This document shows positions 40,236 through 49,024 of a stretch of DNA of 64,000 bases, piece after piece; the stretch's first letter is position 1, and every line of letters begins with the position of its first letter. The position numbers were made by a program, and so were the translations under genes. The DNA is from Alicyclobacillus fastidiosus (GTDB taxonomy: Bacteria > Bacillota > Bacilli > Alicyclobacillales > Alicyclobacillaceae). The DNA lies in assembly GCF_026651875.1 (NCBI RefSeq), contig NZ_CP104067.1, positions 248,001 to 312,000 on the forward strand, read 5' to 3'. The notes under the pieces were generated by a model. The model was not told the DNA's origin. It made no database searches and saw nothing but the letters and a program-made list of their open reading frames with translations.

Positions 40236-40508
40236 GTGCATATTCCGGCCATGTGGCTGTGGGTCGGCGTCATTGTCGTCGTCGCCTTTCTAATTGGACA
40301 GTTCTTTCGAAAACCTGGGACTGTAGCATGGATCATCCTGAGGAACTGCGCCCTTGGCTGTCTGTTTGTGTTCGCGGTCAACTGGGTGGGCACCTACGTC
40401 AACTTTCACCTGCCGTTTAATCCTGTCACGGCGCTCACGGCCGGGTTTTTAGGATTACCGGGGGTAGCTGCGCTCGTCGCGCTCAAGCTGTGGGTCCTTG
40501 CAGGGTAG
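40236..40508 (+). CDS. bofA: Pro-sigma-K processing inhibitor BofA
   Basis: A 90-residue membrane protein. GTG at 40236 follows AGAGGAGGG by 7 bases. Two hydrophobic segments (WVGVIVVVAFLIGQFF and NCALGCLFVFAVNWV) and the conserved C-terminal part FNPVTALTAGFLGLPGVAAL are typical of BofA, which holds the SpoIVFB protease inactive in the outer forespore membrane until engulfment is complete. Adjacent to yaaL, as in B. subtilis. Confidence 0.93.
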   Translation: MHIPAMWLWVGVIVVVAFLIGQFFRKPGTVAWIILRNCALGCLFVFAVNWVGTYVNFHLPFNPVTALTAGFLGLPGVAALVALKLWVLAG

Positions 40509-40529
40509 TTGACCGCTTTTCACGGCCAA

Positions 40530-42215
40530 CTACCTTCTGTGTCTTGTCCTCGTAGGTTGCGTGGGCCGTTGGTTTCGGTTGATGCGTTGACCGAACTTCA
40601 CGAGATATCTTCCAACACCCGGGACGGAACGCAGCTCTTCTTTGCGAAGCGTGCCGGACCGAATGATCAGGAAGAGGTAGACGATGGCCCCTAAACCACT
40701 GGCAATCAGGAACTGCAGGACGTAGACGAGGCGCTTCTCCCCGAGTAAAGACGTAAGGCCCATATGCAACAGCAGGTTGACTACGAACAGGAACATCACG
40801 AGAAACAGCGATGCCACGAGAAATGGCAGCATGATGCGCCGCACGGAAAAGTGCGCCTGCCCGTACTTCTTGACGGCCATGATGTTGAGCGCGGACGAGA
40901 ACAAGTAGCCGATGGTCGTGGCCAATGCCGCGCCGATGACCGAATGCAGGGCCAAAATCAGCACAAAGTTGAACAGGGTTTTCACGGCTACGCCGATAAA
41001 CATGTTGCGGACAGGCCGATACATCTTGCCAAGGCCCTGCAGGATGTACGTCGAGATGAGCTCCAGGCTCGAGAAGATGCTCATGAATGAAACGGTCGAA
41101 ATGATCGACCATCCAGCCGACGCCCCGAAGATGGATTCGTTGATGGGCCGGCTCAACACGAGCAGTACGGCGGCCGTTGGAAAGCTGATGAGAAACATAC
41201 TGCGTAGCGTAAAGACGATGCTCTCTTGGACTTTGGCCTGATCTCGTCTCGCCTTCGCGGACGAAACGGTTGGCAGCACGGCGACGCCGATCGCATAGGC
41301 GAACGCCATCGGCAACTGTACTAAATACATAGCCTGACGAGTAAGGATACCGTAGTTTGTGGTAGCCTCCTGAAACGTCTGGCCAACTGTTTGTAACAAA
41401 TTTGTGACCGTCCAGGAATCGACTAAGTTTGCGATGGGGACGACGAGACCGCCCAGGCTGACTGGAATGGCCAGACGGTACACCATCCGTAAAATTTCCC
41501 CGTCGCGAAATGGACTCTCTTCGTATCCGTAGGCCCGCTCAGCGCGCCGGATCGGCCGCACGGCCGCGATCAACAGGATAAGGCCTGCGACCCCGCCGAC
41601 AAACCCGCCAAATGTCGCCGCGGCGGCACCATCAATGCTCTTGCTCATCCCCAACCGATTGACCACCAGATAAGCTCCAACGACCATGGCAATGACCCGG
41701 AACAACTGCTCGACCGTCTGCGAATACGCTGGCGCGGCGAGGAGCTGGAACCCTTGAAGATATCCACGAAGGCCACTCATCGCAGGAATCACGAGCAGCA
41801 TCAGAGACACCGCGTGGATGGAAGGGACGTTCTGGGCGAGGGACGCCTTTGGGTTCTTAAACGAGATGAGATGCGCAAATAAAGGAGCTCCAAACCACAT
41901 CAACAAGAACGCGATCACGCTGAACACCAACAACGACCGCATAGTCACACGATAAATATGTTCAACGACGGCCCGGTCATCGGTGGCTCGTCGTTCACTT
42001 ACAAGTTTGCCCATAGCAAGTGGGAAGCCACTCGTCGCAAGCTGCTGAAGGATGTTGTAGACAGAGTACGCATTTGAGTAGATGCCGAGACCGGCGCCGC
42101 CAATTAGCGCCGTGACTGGGATGATCCACACAAGGCCCAAAACCTTCGCGAGCGCGACACAGACGACGTACAAAGAGGCTCCACGGGCGAGGCTCGACGA
42201 ATCTGTTCGACTCAC
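40530..42215 (-). CDS. SpoVB/YtgP-like polysaccharide flippase (MOP superfamily)
   Basis: A 561-residue membrane protein with about 14 hydrophobic helices. It belongs to the MATE/MOP-type lipid flippases (SpoVB, YtgP, YabM), which move cell-wall or spore-cortex lipid-linked precursors. LARGASLYVVCVALAKVLGL at the N-terminus, GAGLGIYSNAYSVYNI and the C-terminal basic tail (RINRNQRPTQPTRTRHRR in part) are seen. GTG at 42215 with GGAGG upstream; TATAAT in the minus direction near 42239 is a possible -10. It lies on the opposite strand, interrupting the bofA-csfB order of B. subtilis. Which paralogue it is cannot be decided. Confidence 0.82.
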   Translation of the reverse strand: MSRTDSSSLARGASLYVVCVALAKVLGLVWIIPVTALIGGAGLGIYSNAYSVYNILQQLATSGFPLAMGKLVSERRATDDRAVVEHIYRVTMRSLLVFSVIAFLLMWFGAPLFAHLISFKNPKASLAQNVPSIHAVSLMLLVIPAMSGLRGYLQGFQLLAAPAYSQTVEQLFRVIAMVVGAYLVVNRLGMSKSIDGAAAATFGGFVGGVAGLILLIAAVRPIRRAERAYGYEESPFRDGEILRMVYRLAIPVSLGGLVVPIANLVDSWTVTNLLQTVGQTFQEATTNYGILTRQAMYLVQLPMAFAYAIGVAVLPTVSSAKARRDQAKVQESIVFTLRSMFLISFPTAAVLLVLSRPINESIFGASAGWSIISTVSFMSIFSSLELISTYILQGLGKMYRPVRNMFIGVAVKTLFNFVLILALHSVIGAALATTIGYLFSSALNIMAVKKYGQAHFSVRRIMLPFLVASLFLVMFLFVVNLLLHMGLTSLLGEKRLVYVLQFLIASGLGAIVYLFLIIRSGTLRKEELRSVPGVGRYLVKFGQRINRNQRPTQPTRTRHRR

Positions 42216-42344
42216 CTCTCCACCTCCGTTTCGACAAGCATTATAGCATAGCGGCTGGCCGCGAGGCGGAGGACTTCACGCGTGCGCCTGAAACAATGGC
42301 GAGCCTTGCTCATAAGGTGATGTGAAGACCGGGGGTGGGCACGC

Positions 42345-42431
42345 GTGATATTCAGTATTCTGACGATGGTTGCCCTCGCTGTGGCAGCAAACTCGGATAA
42401 CGCGGGGATTGGAATTCATCAAATTTGGTAG
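42345..42431 (+). pseudogene. Possible N-terminal remnant of a YtaF/MntP-like membrane protein
   Basis: A 28-codon frame starting at GTG with GGGGGTGGG 6 bases upstream. The peptide (MIFSILTMVALAVAANSDN, then AGIGI) resembles the first helix of YtaF/MntP-type membrane proteins (pattern ALAVS-D-GVGI) but ends at TAG, and no continuation was found. It may be a relic or coincidence. Confidence 0.3.
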
Positions 42432-42435
42432 GCAC

Positions 42436-42465
42436 GTATAGACAAGAGCAAATAGAGTCAAAATA
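42436..42465 (+). promoter_or_regulatory. Sigma-F-type promoter of csfB
   Basis: -35 GTATA (42436-42440), 15-base spacer, -10 AGTCAAAATA (42456-42465), matching seven of eight defined positions of the sigma-F -10 consensus GGNNANAHTR. csfB is known to be transcribed by sigma-F in B. subtilis, which supports the call. Confidence 0.5.
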
Positions 42466-42516
42466 AAAGATAGGTTATCAATGTTCCGTAGAGCGTCATA
42501 GGTAGGTGAGTCCGGT

Positions 42517-42717
42517 TTGGAAACCCATCCCAAGGAAAATTCATCGTGTATCATCTGTCACCAGGGGAAAGACCATGGCATTCGGATTTGCGGTCAATTC
42601 ATCTGTAGCGACTGTGAGCGCGATATCGTGCACTCGGATGTCCGAGACGAAGTTTATCAACACTACGTGAATGAAATGAAGCGGATTTGGTGGTCAGCGT
42701 TGACGCTGGGTCACTAA
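42517..42717 (+). CDS. csfB: Anti-sigma-G factor Gin (CsfB)
   Basis: A 66-residue zinc-binding protein: CIICHQGKDHGIRICGQFIC, then DCE and YQHYVNEMKRIWW, the CsfB/Gin pattern with four metal-binding cysteines. In B. subtilis Gin blocks premature sigma-G (and sigma-E in the forespore). TTG start at 42517 with GGTGAG upstream. Gene position downstream of bofA agrees with the B. subtilis order. Confidence 0.85.
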   Translation: METHPKENSSCIICHQGKDHGIRICGQFICSDCERDIVHSDVRDEVYQHYVNEMKRIWWSALTLGH

Positions 42718-42785
42718 TGTGCCGTTTGTGCAGCCTAGACGAGTTCGCCGTGAACCAGATCTCGATTGCACATTGGCAGAGTTGC

Positions 42786-42834
42786 GACAAAGCGGCTGCG
42801 AGGAAGTCACGCGCTTCTTCGCAGCCGCTTTGTC
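42786..42834. terminator. Long hairpin after csfB
   Basis: A 16-bp perfect stem GACAAAGCGGCTGCGA (42786-42801) with TCGCAGCCGCTTTGTC (42819-42834), no T-run. Probably ends the csfB transcript. The region between csfB and the decarboxylase gene holds nothing else convincing. Confidence 0.7.
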
Positions 42835-42924
42835 ACGTCTTTGCGAGATGTCGGCGTTGCCTGCTCGAGGGGAGCACCGCTATCATAAGAGAGATATCAA
42901 TTCAAAAGTAAGGAAGACAATCCT

Positions 42925-44334
42925 TTGCCGGATCAACAGCCTGAAACACCCATTATCGACGCACTTCTCGCGCACGCCATGCGCGAGAAAGTATCGCTTC
43001 ACGTACCAGGGCACCACCAAGGCCGGGCGCTGCCTGCACCGCTTCAACAGTGGCTGGGCCAGGCGACCAAGCTCGACGCCACAGAGTTAACAGGGCTCGA
43101 CAATCTACATCACGCCGTCGAGTGTATTCGCGCCTCTCAACGATACACCGCAGAGCACTACGGCTCACAGCGCTGTTTTTATAGTGTCAACGGGGCCACC
43201 GCTTGCGTCATGGCCGCGATTGCCGCTTGCGTTCAGTCGACAGGCAAGGGCACGGTGCTGATGCTCGGCCCCTGCCACATCAGTGCGTGGCGAGGGCTGG
43301 TGTATGCGGACGCACAGGCACTCTTTGTGCCGAGCCCTTGGCGGGAGGACCTCTCCACCTTTGGCCCGCCGGATCTGCGCCAGTTGGTCGACGTCCTGGC
43401 GGAGGAAGACGACATAGCGGCGGTGTTTGTGACGTCCCCCACCTATCAGGGGGTGGTTGCACCCGTGAAGGAGATGGCCCACATCGCCCATCGCCACGGC
43501 GTGCCGGTGATTGTCGACGAGGCGCACGGAGCGCATTTCGGGCTCGTTGAAGCCTTGCCAAGGCACAGTGTGCAGGAAGGCGCCGACGTCGTTATCCAGA
43601 GCCCGCATAAGACCCTGCCTTGTCTGACGCAGGCTGCTTGGGTCCACTTGAAGGGGACACTCGTCGACGAGAGGGTGCTCGAGGAGCGGCTTCTCTTCCT
43701 CCAAACCACCAGTCCGTCCTACCTCCTCTTGGCCTCCTTAGACGGTGCCCAGGCGTGGCTGCGAGGGGAGGGCCCACGAGAGGCGGAAAGGACGCTTTTG
43801 CGCCTCCATCGATACCGGAGTGCAAAGGAGTTGGACCTGGTTGTCGACCCCATGCGGTGGTGGATCCCGACGGGATCGGCTAGTCGCAGTCGGCAGCTCG
43901 ACGAAATGTTGCAGTCCCGCGGTGTCTTCACAGAGTTTGCAGACGCTCTTGGGGTCCTCGCCATCTTTGGATTTGCCCAACCGGATTACGAATATCAGAG
44001 GTTCTTCGGCGTCTTACAACAGTGGCGGGAAGATGAGGTCGCCGCACCTTCCGAACTTGCTCCCGTGAACGCTATCTACCAGCTCGCGAATCGGACGAGG
44101 ACGCTCTTGCGACCGCGGGAAGTGGCGAAACGAAAGCGCGTGTCTGTGCCGCTGGCACACGCGCAAGGGCGTATTCTCGCGGCTCCGGTAGCGCCTTATC
44201 CGCCTGGCGTTGCGGCGCTGTGGCCAGGGCAGGAGATCACTGGAGAGCAAATCGCTTGCCTCACTGAGTGGATTTCGCATGGCGGAGTCGTGGTCGGAAT
44301 CGACGATGGAGAGCAGTTGGAGGTCATAGAGTGA
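42925..44334 (+). CDS. yaaO: Orn/Lys/Arg decarboxylase family protein (YaaO-like)
   Basis: A 469-residue fold-type I PLP enzyme of the basic amino acid decarboxylase family, small SpeA/YaaO type without the wing domain. HVPGHHQGRALP near the N-terminus, VIVDEAHGAHFG and the PLP-lysine motif SPHKTLPCLTQAAW (about 220-233) are intact. The TTG start follows AAGGAAG. Stop overlaps the tmk start (GTGA). Substrate could be arginine, lysine or ornithine; polyamine synthesis is the likely role. Confidence 0.88.
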   Translation: MPDQQPETPIIDALLAHAMREKVSLHVPGHHQGRALPAPLQQWLGQATKLDATELTGLDNLHHAVECIRASQRYTAEHYGSQRCFYSVNGATACVMAAIAACVQSTGKGTVLMLGPCHISAWRGLVYADAQALFVPSPWREDLSTFGPPDLRQLVDVLAEEDDIAAVFVTSPTYQGVVAPVKEMAHIAHRHGVPVIVDEAHGAHFGLVEALPRHSVQEGADVVIQSPHKTLPCLTQAAWVHLKGTLVDERVLEERLLFLQTTSPSYLLLASLDGAQAWLRGEGPREAERTLLRLHRYRSAKELDLVVDPMRWWIPTGSASRSRQLDEMLQSRGVFTEFADALGVLAIFGFAQPDYEYQRFFGVLQQWREDEVAAPSELAPVNAIYQLANRTRTLLRPREVAKRKRVSVPLAHAQGRILAAPVAPYPPGVAALWPGQEITGEQIACLTEWISHGGVVVGIDDGEQLEVIE

Positions 44335-44987
44335 GAGAACGCGGTTTATTTATCACGTTTGAGGGCATTGATGGGGCAGGGAAGACCACTCAGGTCAATC
44401 GGTTGGCGAGCGCCCTCCAGGCCGCCGGAGTGGATGTCGTGTGCACGAGGGAGCCAGGCGGCACGAAGCTCGGCGACGAGATCAGGGCGCTCCTGTTGAG
44501 TAGAGACAACCAGGGGATGACGCCGCGGACGGAGGCGTTGCTGTACGCCGCCTCGCGGGCACAGCACGTCGAAGAAGTCATCCTGCCGAGCCTGCAAGCC
44601 GGGAAAGTGGTCCTCTGCGACAGGTTTGTCGACGCCTCCATCGCCTACCAAGGAGGCGGGCTCGGCCTCGGCGAACAGGCTGTGGCGGGACTCAATGAAT
44701 TCGCGGTCCATGGCGTGATGCCCGACCTTACAATCATGTTTGAGCTCCCTCTCGAGGACGCTCGGACGAGGCTCTGCCAGTCGCGTGGCAGGGGCCAACT
44801 GGACCGCATCGAAGCTCGCGACGCCGCATATTTTAGTCGTGTCCAAGCCGTTTTTGCGAAGCTTGCACAAGCGGCGCAGGAGCGAATCCACATGGTGGAT
44901 GCCCGCTTGCCCGTGGATGCACTAGAGCAGGAAATTTACCATATTGTATGGAAATACATCAAGACTCCAAAAAACCTTGAACGGTAG
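44331..44987 (+). CDS. tmk: Thymidylate kinase
   Basis: A 218-residue dTMP kinase. GTG at 44331, 8 bases after GAGG, overlaps the yaaO stop. P-loop FEGIDGAGKTT (10-20), TREPGGTKLGDEIRAL and the DRF motif in VLCDRFVDASIAYQG are present. The LID segment is QSRGRGQLDRIE. Essential for dTTP synthesis. Gene order yaaO-tmk-darA is conserved with B. subtilis. Confidence 0.95.
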   Translation: MRERGLFITFEGIDGAGKTTQVNRLASALQAAGVDVVCTREPGGTKLGDEIRALLLSRDNQGMTPRTEALLYAASRAQHVEEVILPSLQAGKVVLCDRFVDASIAYQGGGLGLGEQAVAGLNEFAVHGVMPDLTIMFELPLEDARTRLCQSRGRGQLDRIEARDAAYFSRVQAVFAKLAQAAQERIHMVDARLPVDALEQEIYHIVWKYIKTPKNLER

Positions 44988-44997
44988 GTGGACCGGG

Positions 44998-45327
44998 ATG
45001 AAATTGGTAGTGGCCGTTGTGCAGGACAAGGATAGTGCCAAATTGGCCCAGAACCTCGTTAAGGCGAACATCAGAGCGACGAAACTCGCGTCGACGGGCG
45101 GCTTTCTCCACGCAGGCAACACCACATTTTTAATTGGTACCGACGACGACAAGGTCGATGACGTCAAGGAAATCATTCAACACTCTTGTAAAGCGCGCGA
45201 GCAAATCGTTGCTCCGATGTCGCCAATGGGTGCGAGTATGGAGTCTTACATCCCGTATCCGGTCAACGTCCAAGTTGGCGGAGCGACCGTGTTTGTGCTC
45301 GACGTCGAGCAATTTGAACAGTTCTAA
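44998..45327 (+). CDS. darA: Cyclic di-AMP receptor DarA (PII-like)
   Basis: A 109-residue PII-like protein (YaaQ). MKLVVAVVQDKDSAKLAQNLVKANI, STGGFLHAGNTTFLIGTDDDKV, and the long T-loop region ending VGGATVFVLDVEQFEQF are nearly as in DarA. ATG at 44998 behind AGGTGG. It binds c-di-AMP; output partner unknown. The yaaR gene that follows in B. subtilis is absent here. Confidence 0.95.
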   Translation: MKLVVAVVQDKDSAKLAQNLVKANIRATKLASTGGFLHAGNTTFLIGTDDDKVDDVKEIIQHSCKAREQIVAPMSPMGASMESYIPYPVNVQVGGATVFVLDVEQFEQF

Positions 45328-45384
45328 TCCATCGGTTGGAGATCGTCGAAAGACCATCGGAGTCCACGGAAGGTGTGTTCATCT

Positions 45385-46314
45385 ATGACCCACTTCATCA
45401 TCCCGCCTTCTGACCCGTTGATTCTGCCCGCCTCGATATTGGACGCGCTCGCGACCGATAGGATGCCGCACGCCGCCTTGCTCGTTGGAACGAACCGTGC
45501 GACGAACCTGGCCGCTAGATATATTGCGCAAGTTCTGCTCTGCGAGGGCGAATCTCGCCCTTGCGGTCAGTGCAGTGCATGCATCAAATTCCACGCGGAT
45601 GTCCAGACTGACTTCTTGGAAGTAGGCGGTCAGGCCATCAAGACGAGCGAAATCGAAGCGATGCAACGTTGGCTGCCCGTGCGCGCCCATAGTGGTAAAA
45701 AGGTATATACCCTGTATGGCGCGGATCACATGACGGGCGTGGCGGCGAATCGCATCTTAAAGACGCTCGAGGAGCCGCAAAGAGGCGTGTTTGCACTTCT
45801 CACTGCGCTCGGGCGGCAGGCGGTGCTCTCGACCATCCGATCACGCTGCACCATCTACACCATCACCGAATCCGGAGCGGCTCCACACACCGACCCCCAG
45901 GTTGTTCCATTGTTGGAGGAGGCTACACAAGGGGCGGAAAATCATTCGTTTGATGGTTTTGTCGAGAAAATGATAAAATGGACACAGATGTGGCTGGTGG
46001 ACAAATGTCCAGCGCTCATCCTCGCTGCCCAGTGGCAGTCCTATTGTGAAGAAGTATCTCCGGCGGATAGCTTGACGCTGCTCGTCGAATATCTTCGTGA
46101 CATCTTGCATACTCGTGTCGGTCAGTCGAGCATTCGCTTTCAGGACTGGGAAGCCTCAATTAAGCGCATCGCTCCCATACTCGAAGTGAAGCAGTGGACG
46201 CGCGCCATCGAGATCGTACTCGATAGCCGCCAGCGATTGGAATCCCACGTCGCGACGCTGCTGAATTTCGAGCAGATGTGCATCCGACTGCGGGAGGTTT
46301 TACCGGATGTATGA
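45385..46314 (+). CDS. holB: DNA polymerase III delta-prime subunit
   Basis: A 309-residue clamp-loader subunit. The ATG at 45385 follows GGAAGGTG at about 10 bases; a GTG at 45373 lies inside that signal. CEGESRPCGQCSACIK is the zinc module and VYTLYGADHMTGVAANRIL, then LKTLEEPQ the AAA+ core. The P-loop is degenerate, as usual for delta-prime. It overlaps ricT by 8 bases. Confidence 0.92.
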   Translation: MTHFIIPPSDPLILPASILDALATDRMPHAALLVGTNRATNLAARYIAQVLLCEGESRPCGQCSACIKFHADVQTDFLEVGGQAIKTSEIEAMQRWLPVRAHSGKKVYTLYGADHMTGVAANRILKTLEEPQRGVFALLTALGRQAVLSTIRSRCTIYTITESGAAPHTDPQVVPLLEEATQGAENHSFDGFVEKMIKWTQMWLVDKCPALILAAQWQSYCEEVSPADSLTLLVEYLRDILHTRVGQSSIRFQDWEASIKRIAPILEVKQWTRAIEIVLDSRQRLESHVATLLNFEQMCIRLREVLPDV

Positions 46315-46966
46315 GATTGTCGGTGTTCGTTTTAAGCCTGCCGGGAAAATTTATTATTTCGCTCCAGGCGATTTACCGATACACAAGGATGCACACGTAA
46401 TCGTCGAGACCGCGAGAGGGGTCGAATACGGAACAGTTGTTGTGGACAAGCGTGAGGTATCGGAGGATTCCGTAGTGCTGCCGCTCAAGCAAGTGATGCG
46501 GATAGCGACCTCGGAGGACTCGCAGACGGTAGATGAAAACCGCTCGCGAGCTCGTCAAGCCATGATCATCTTCCGCGAGAAGGTGGAAAAGCATTCGTTG
46601 GAGATGAAACTCGTCGATGCGGAGTACACGTTCGACCGCAACAAACTGATTTTTTACTTCACGGCGGAGGGCCGTGTGGATTTCCGAGAACTCGTTAAAG
46701 ATCTCGCGAGCGTGTTCCGCGTTCGAATTGAATTGCGTCAAATCGGCGTTCGAGATGAAGCCAAAATCTTGGGTGGTATCGGGCCGTGTGGACGCCTCTT
46801 GTGCTGTTCCACATGGATGGGGGAATTTGACCCTGTCTCGATTCGCATGGCAAAAGATCAGAGCTTGTCGTTAAACCCATCGAAAATTTCGGGCCTATGT
46901 GGGCGTTTGATGTGTTGCCTGAAATTTGAGAACGATTCTTACCAAGGCGAAGACGCAATGGCGTAA
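46307..46966 (+). CDS. ricT: RicT (YaaT), PSP1-domain protein, C-terminally short
   Basis: A 219-residue PSP1-domain protein, subunit of the RicA-RicF-RicT iron-sulfur complex that speeds mRNA maturation and Spo0F phosphorylation. GVRFKPAGKIYYF, FTAEGRVDFRELVKDLASVF, GIGPCGRLLCCSTW and GLCGRLMCCLKFEN are conserved, including the cysteines. It stops about 10 residues after the last cysteine block, whereas, from memory, the B. subtilis protein runs to about 275 residues. The next gene starts 18 bases later, so the missing tail is not a nearby frameshift. Confidence 0.9.
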   Translation: MYEIVGVRFKPAGKIYYFAPGDLPIHKDAHVIVETARGVEYGTVVVDKREVSEDSVVLPLKQVMRIATSEDSQTVDENRSRARQAMIIFREKVEKHSLEMKLVDAEYTFDRNKLIFYFTAEGRVDFRELVKDLASVFRVRIELRQIGVRDEAKILGGIGPCGRLLCCSTWMGEFDPVSIRMAKDQSLSLNPSKISGLCGRLMCCLKFENDSYQGEDAMA

Positions 46967-46984
46967 GCGGGGTCGGTACGGGCC

Positions 46985-47293
46985 ATGGACAAACAGTCGT
47001 TATTCGTGCAGGTGGCCAATTTGGAAGAACGGATTGGCGAACTTTACGTAGAACTAGGCACGTTAAAGCAAAAGATTCAAGATCTGATTGAGGAAAACCA
47101 ACGTCTCGAGCGCGAGAATGAGCACTTCCAACAAGAATCGCTTGGAAAGCAAAGCGCACATGGGCCAGGTTCAGCTCAAGACAACTTAACACGTATTTAT
47201 CGAGAAGGTTTTCACATTTGCAATGTCAAGTATGGGAGCTTGCGCACTGAGGGAGAATGTCTTTTCTGCCTGTCGTTTATCCAGAAGACCTAA
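46985..47293 (+). CDS. yabA: Replication initiation control protein YabA
   Basis: A 102-residue protein. The N-terminal coiled coil (VANLEERIGELYVELGTLK) forms the tetramer, and the C-terminal zinc module HICNVKYG...CLFCLSF binds DnaA and DnaN. In B. subtilis YabA limits re-initiation by sequestering DnaA. Relevant to the DnaA-box cluster found near 28-30 kb. Ribosome binding site is weak. Confidence 0.93.
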   Translation: MDKQSLFVQVANLEERIGELYVELGTLKQKIQDLIEENQRLERENEHFQQESLGKQSAHGPGSAQDNLTRIYREGFHICNVKYGSLRTEGECLFCLSFIQKT

Positions 47294-47358
47294 ACAGTGC
47301 GTTTCCGAACGGGGTTTCACCCGCGTGTGGTAAGAGCCCCGATTGTGACGTCATGACG

Positions 47359-47385
47359 AGCCCGTTCGAGAGAACGGGCTTTTTT
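47359..47385 (+). terminator. Rho-independent terminator after yabA
   Basis: AGCCCGTTC (47359-47367) and GAACGGGCT (47372-47380) with a 4-base loop, then five T. Confidence 0.9.
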
Positions 47386-47401
47386 ATAGGCGGTGGTACA
47401 G

Positions 47402-48280
47402 ATGGTTCACGTGGTTAGGAACAATGCGGATGAAGGGCCGAAATTATACGTGTGCAGCACACCGATAGGGAACCTTTCGGATGTGAGTCACCGATTGCTC
47501 GACACGTTGCGCTCGGTCGACGTGGTGGCGTGTGAAGACACGCGCCACACGCGAAAGTTATTGACGCACTTCGATATTCATCCAGAGCAACTCATCAGCT
47601 ATCATCAGCACAACGAGCAATCCCGTCAAGGATTTGCGCAACACGCCTGGGACGAGGGCAAATCGATTGCGCTCGTGTCGGATGCCGGGACACCGCTTTT
47701 GTCGGATCCAGGGGCGATCATTGTTGATACGGCCATCGAGCGTGGCATCCCCGTGATTCCGGTTCCAGGGCCCAGTGCCCTCTTGGCTGGGCTGGTCGGT
47801 AGCGGACTGCCGATGACGCCGTTTGTCTATCTTGGATTTCCACCGAGATCGGCCAAGGGAGCCAAGGAGTGGCTCACGCCGTTTCTCCCACTTCCGGCCA
47901 CGCTGGTGATGTATGAGTCACCTCATCGGTTGCACGCGACGCTTCTGTTCTTGCGCGAACAACTCGGCGACAAGAATGCCGTGTTAGCCAAAGAACTGAC
48001 AAAGCAGTACGAGACATTCGTACGCGGTACGTTATCCGAGTTGGTTCTCTACAGCGAGGAGGAGAGCGTGCGCGGAGAGTTTGTTATCCTCGTCGACAAC
48101 CGCGGCTCGCTTACAGCTGAAGTTTCGCCGGCTGACCAGATGGAAGAAGCGGTAAAATTTGTGGTGGACCGCGTGGCGGCAGGTGAACGACACAAGTCGG
48201 CCGTGCAGGCAGCCACCGAGAAATACGGGGTAAATCGCAGGGCGTTGTACAACGAGACGCTATCTCCAGAGGAGACGTGA
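47402..48280 (+). CDS. rsmI: 16S rRNA 2'-O-ribose C1402 methyltransferase
   Basis: A 292-residue tetrapyrrole-methylase-fold enzyme. LYVCSTPIGNLSDVSHRLLD, ACEDTRHTRKLL, LVSDAGTPLLSDPG and PGPSALLAGLVGSGLP are the family motifs for SAM binding. ATG at 47402 follows AGGCGG; an in-frame GTG at 47393 lies inside that signal. It methylates C1402 of 16S rRNA in the P site. The yabB and yazA genes that precede it in B. subtilis are missing. Confidence 0.93.
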   Translation: MVHVVRNNADEGPKLYVCSTPIGNLSDVSHRLLDTLRSVDVVACEDTRHTRKLLTHFDIHPEQLISYHQHNEQSRQGFAQHAWDEGKSIALVSDAGTPLLSDPGAIIVDTAIERGIPVIPVPGPSALLAGLVGSGLPMTPFVYLGFPPRSAKGAKEWLTPFLPLPATLVMYESPHRLHATLLFLREQLGDKNAVLAKELTKQYETFVRGTLSELVLYSEEESVRGEFVILVDNRGSLTAEVSPADQMEEAVKFVVDRVAAGERHKSAVQAATEKYGVNRRALYNETLSPEET

Positions 48281-48342
48281 CGGAGAGATGCTAGAAAAGG
48301 CTGGTGCACCGTGCACCAGCCTGATGTGATCTTCTTTCGTGA

Positions 48343-48582
48343 TCAGGAACTCATTTCAGCGATACAGGACGGGCAGATGTTCTTGCCTTTAAAGTGAATG
48401 ATCTCATCCGCTTGACCACAGAAAATACATGCAGGCTCATACTTCTTCAATATGATACGGTCGCCATCGACGTAGATTTCCAACGCATCTTTTTCACCGA
48501 TGCCCAGTGTGCGACGCAGTTCGATCGGAATTACGACACGCCCTAGTTCATCTACCTTACGTACAATCCCTGTAGACTTCAT
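48343..48582 (-). CDS. abrB: Transition state regulator AbrB
   Basis: A 79-residue AbrB/SpoVT-type regulator. GIVRKVDELGRVVIPIELRR is the swapped-hairpin DNA-binding domain; the C-terminal part has CIFCGQADEIIHFKGKNIC, giving an extra pair of CxxC motifs. Start at 48582 has GGGGGA upstream; the frame continues to 48690 without a signal. It represses post-exponential and sporulation genes during growth; spoVG downstream is a classical target. Confidence 0.93.
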   Translation of the reverse strand: MKSTGIVRKVDELGRVVIPIELRRTLGIGEKDALEIYVDGDRIILKKYEPACIFCGQADEIIHFKGKNICPSCIAEMSS

Positions 48583-48662
48583 ACTGTACCATCCCCCGGT
48601 TCTCGGATTTGTGGGTATCTCTGTGTTTAGTAGAAGCAAATTGACACGCGTGAGAGCACGTT

Positions 48663-48690
48663 TCTCTATCACATCATGCAAATACTTCAA
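48663..48690 (-). promoter_or_regulatory. Possible sigma-A promoter of abrB
   Basis: On the minus strand TTGAAG (48690-48685), 16 bases, TAGAGA (48668-48663), about 80 bases before the abrB start. Confidence 0.4.
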
Positions 48691-49024
48691 TTAACTTAAA
48701 TATAAATGATCACGCATTTTTTGCAAGTCCTTACAGTTTTAAATTTGGAAGTTTTGTACGAAAATTGACTACAGTAAGTTGCGTCATGTATGGTAATAAT
48801 CATGTTATGTTTGACTCTTGCGATGAGAGCTTAGTCGAACGAAAAGTAGGCGAATACGTGTCGATGAAGGAATGGTACCCAGAGAAGTGTCATTGATATG
48901 GCTGTTGGAAATCTTCATAGGTCGGATGTTGCAATTCTCGATTGCGGACATGCGACCGCGATGGGCGTGTTTCGTCTGCCAGGCGTCAGCGCATTGGCGC
49001 TGTGTCGTTTGGCTGGTCGACCCA
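48691..49024. other. AT-rich divergent region between abrB and the metG leader
   Basis: No gene supported. A plus-strand promoter TTGACT (near 48763), 18 bases, TATGGT may start the metG leader, leaving more than 200 bases before the recognisable T-box stem I. Short open frames here lack ribosome binding sites. Confidence 0.45.

Noticed and set aside
42276..42554. 92-codon minus-strand frame between the flippase and csfB
   Set aside because: No ribosome binding site, overlaps csfB and its promoter, and has no recognisable domain.
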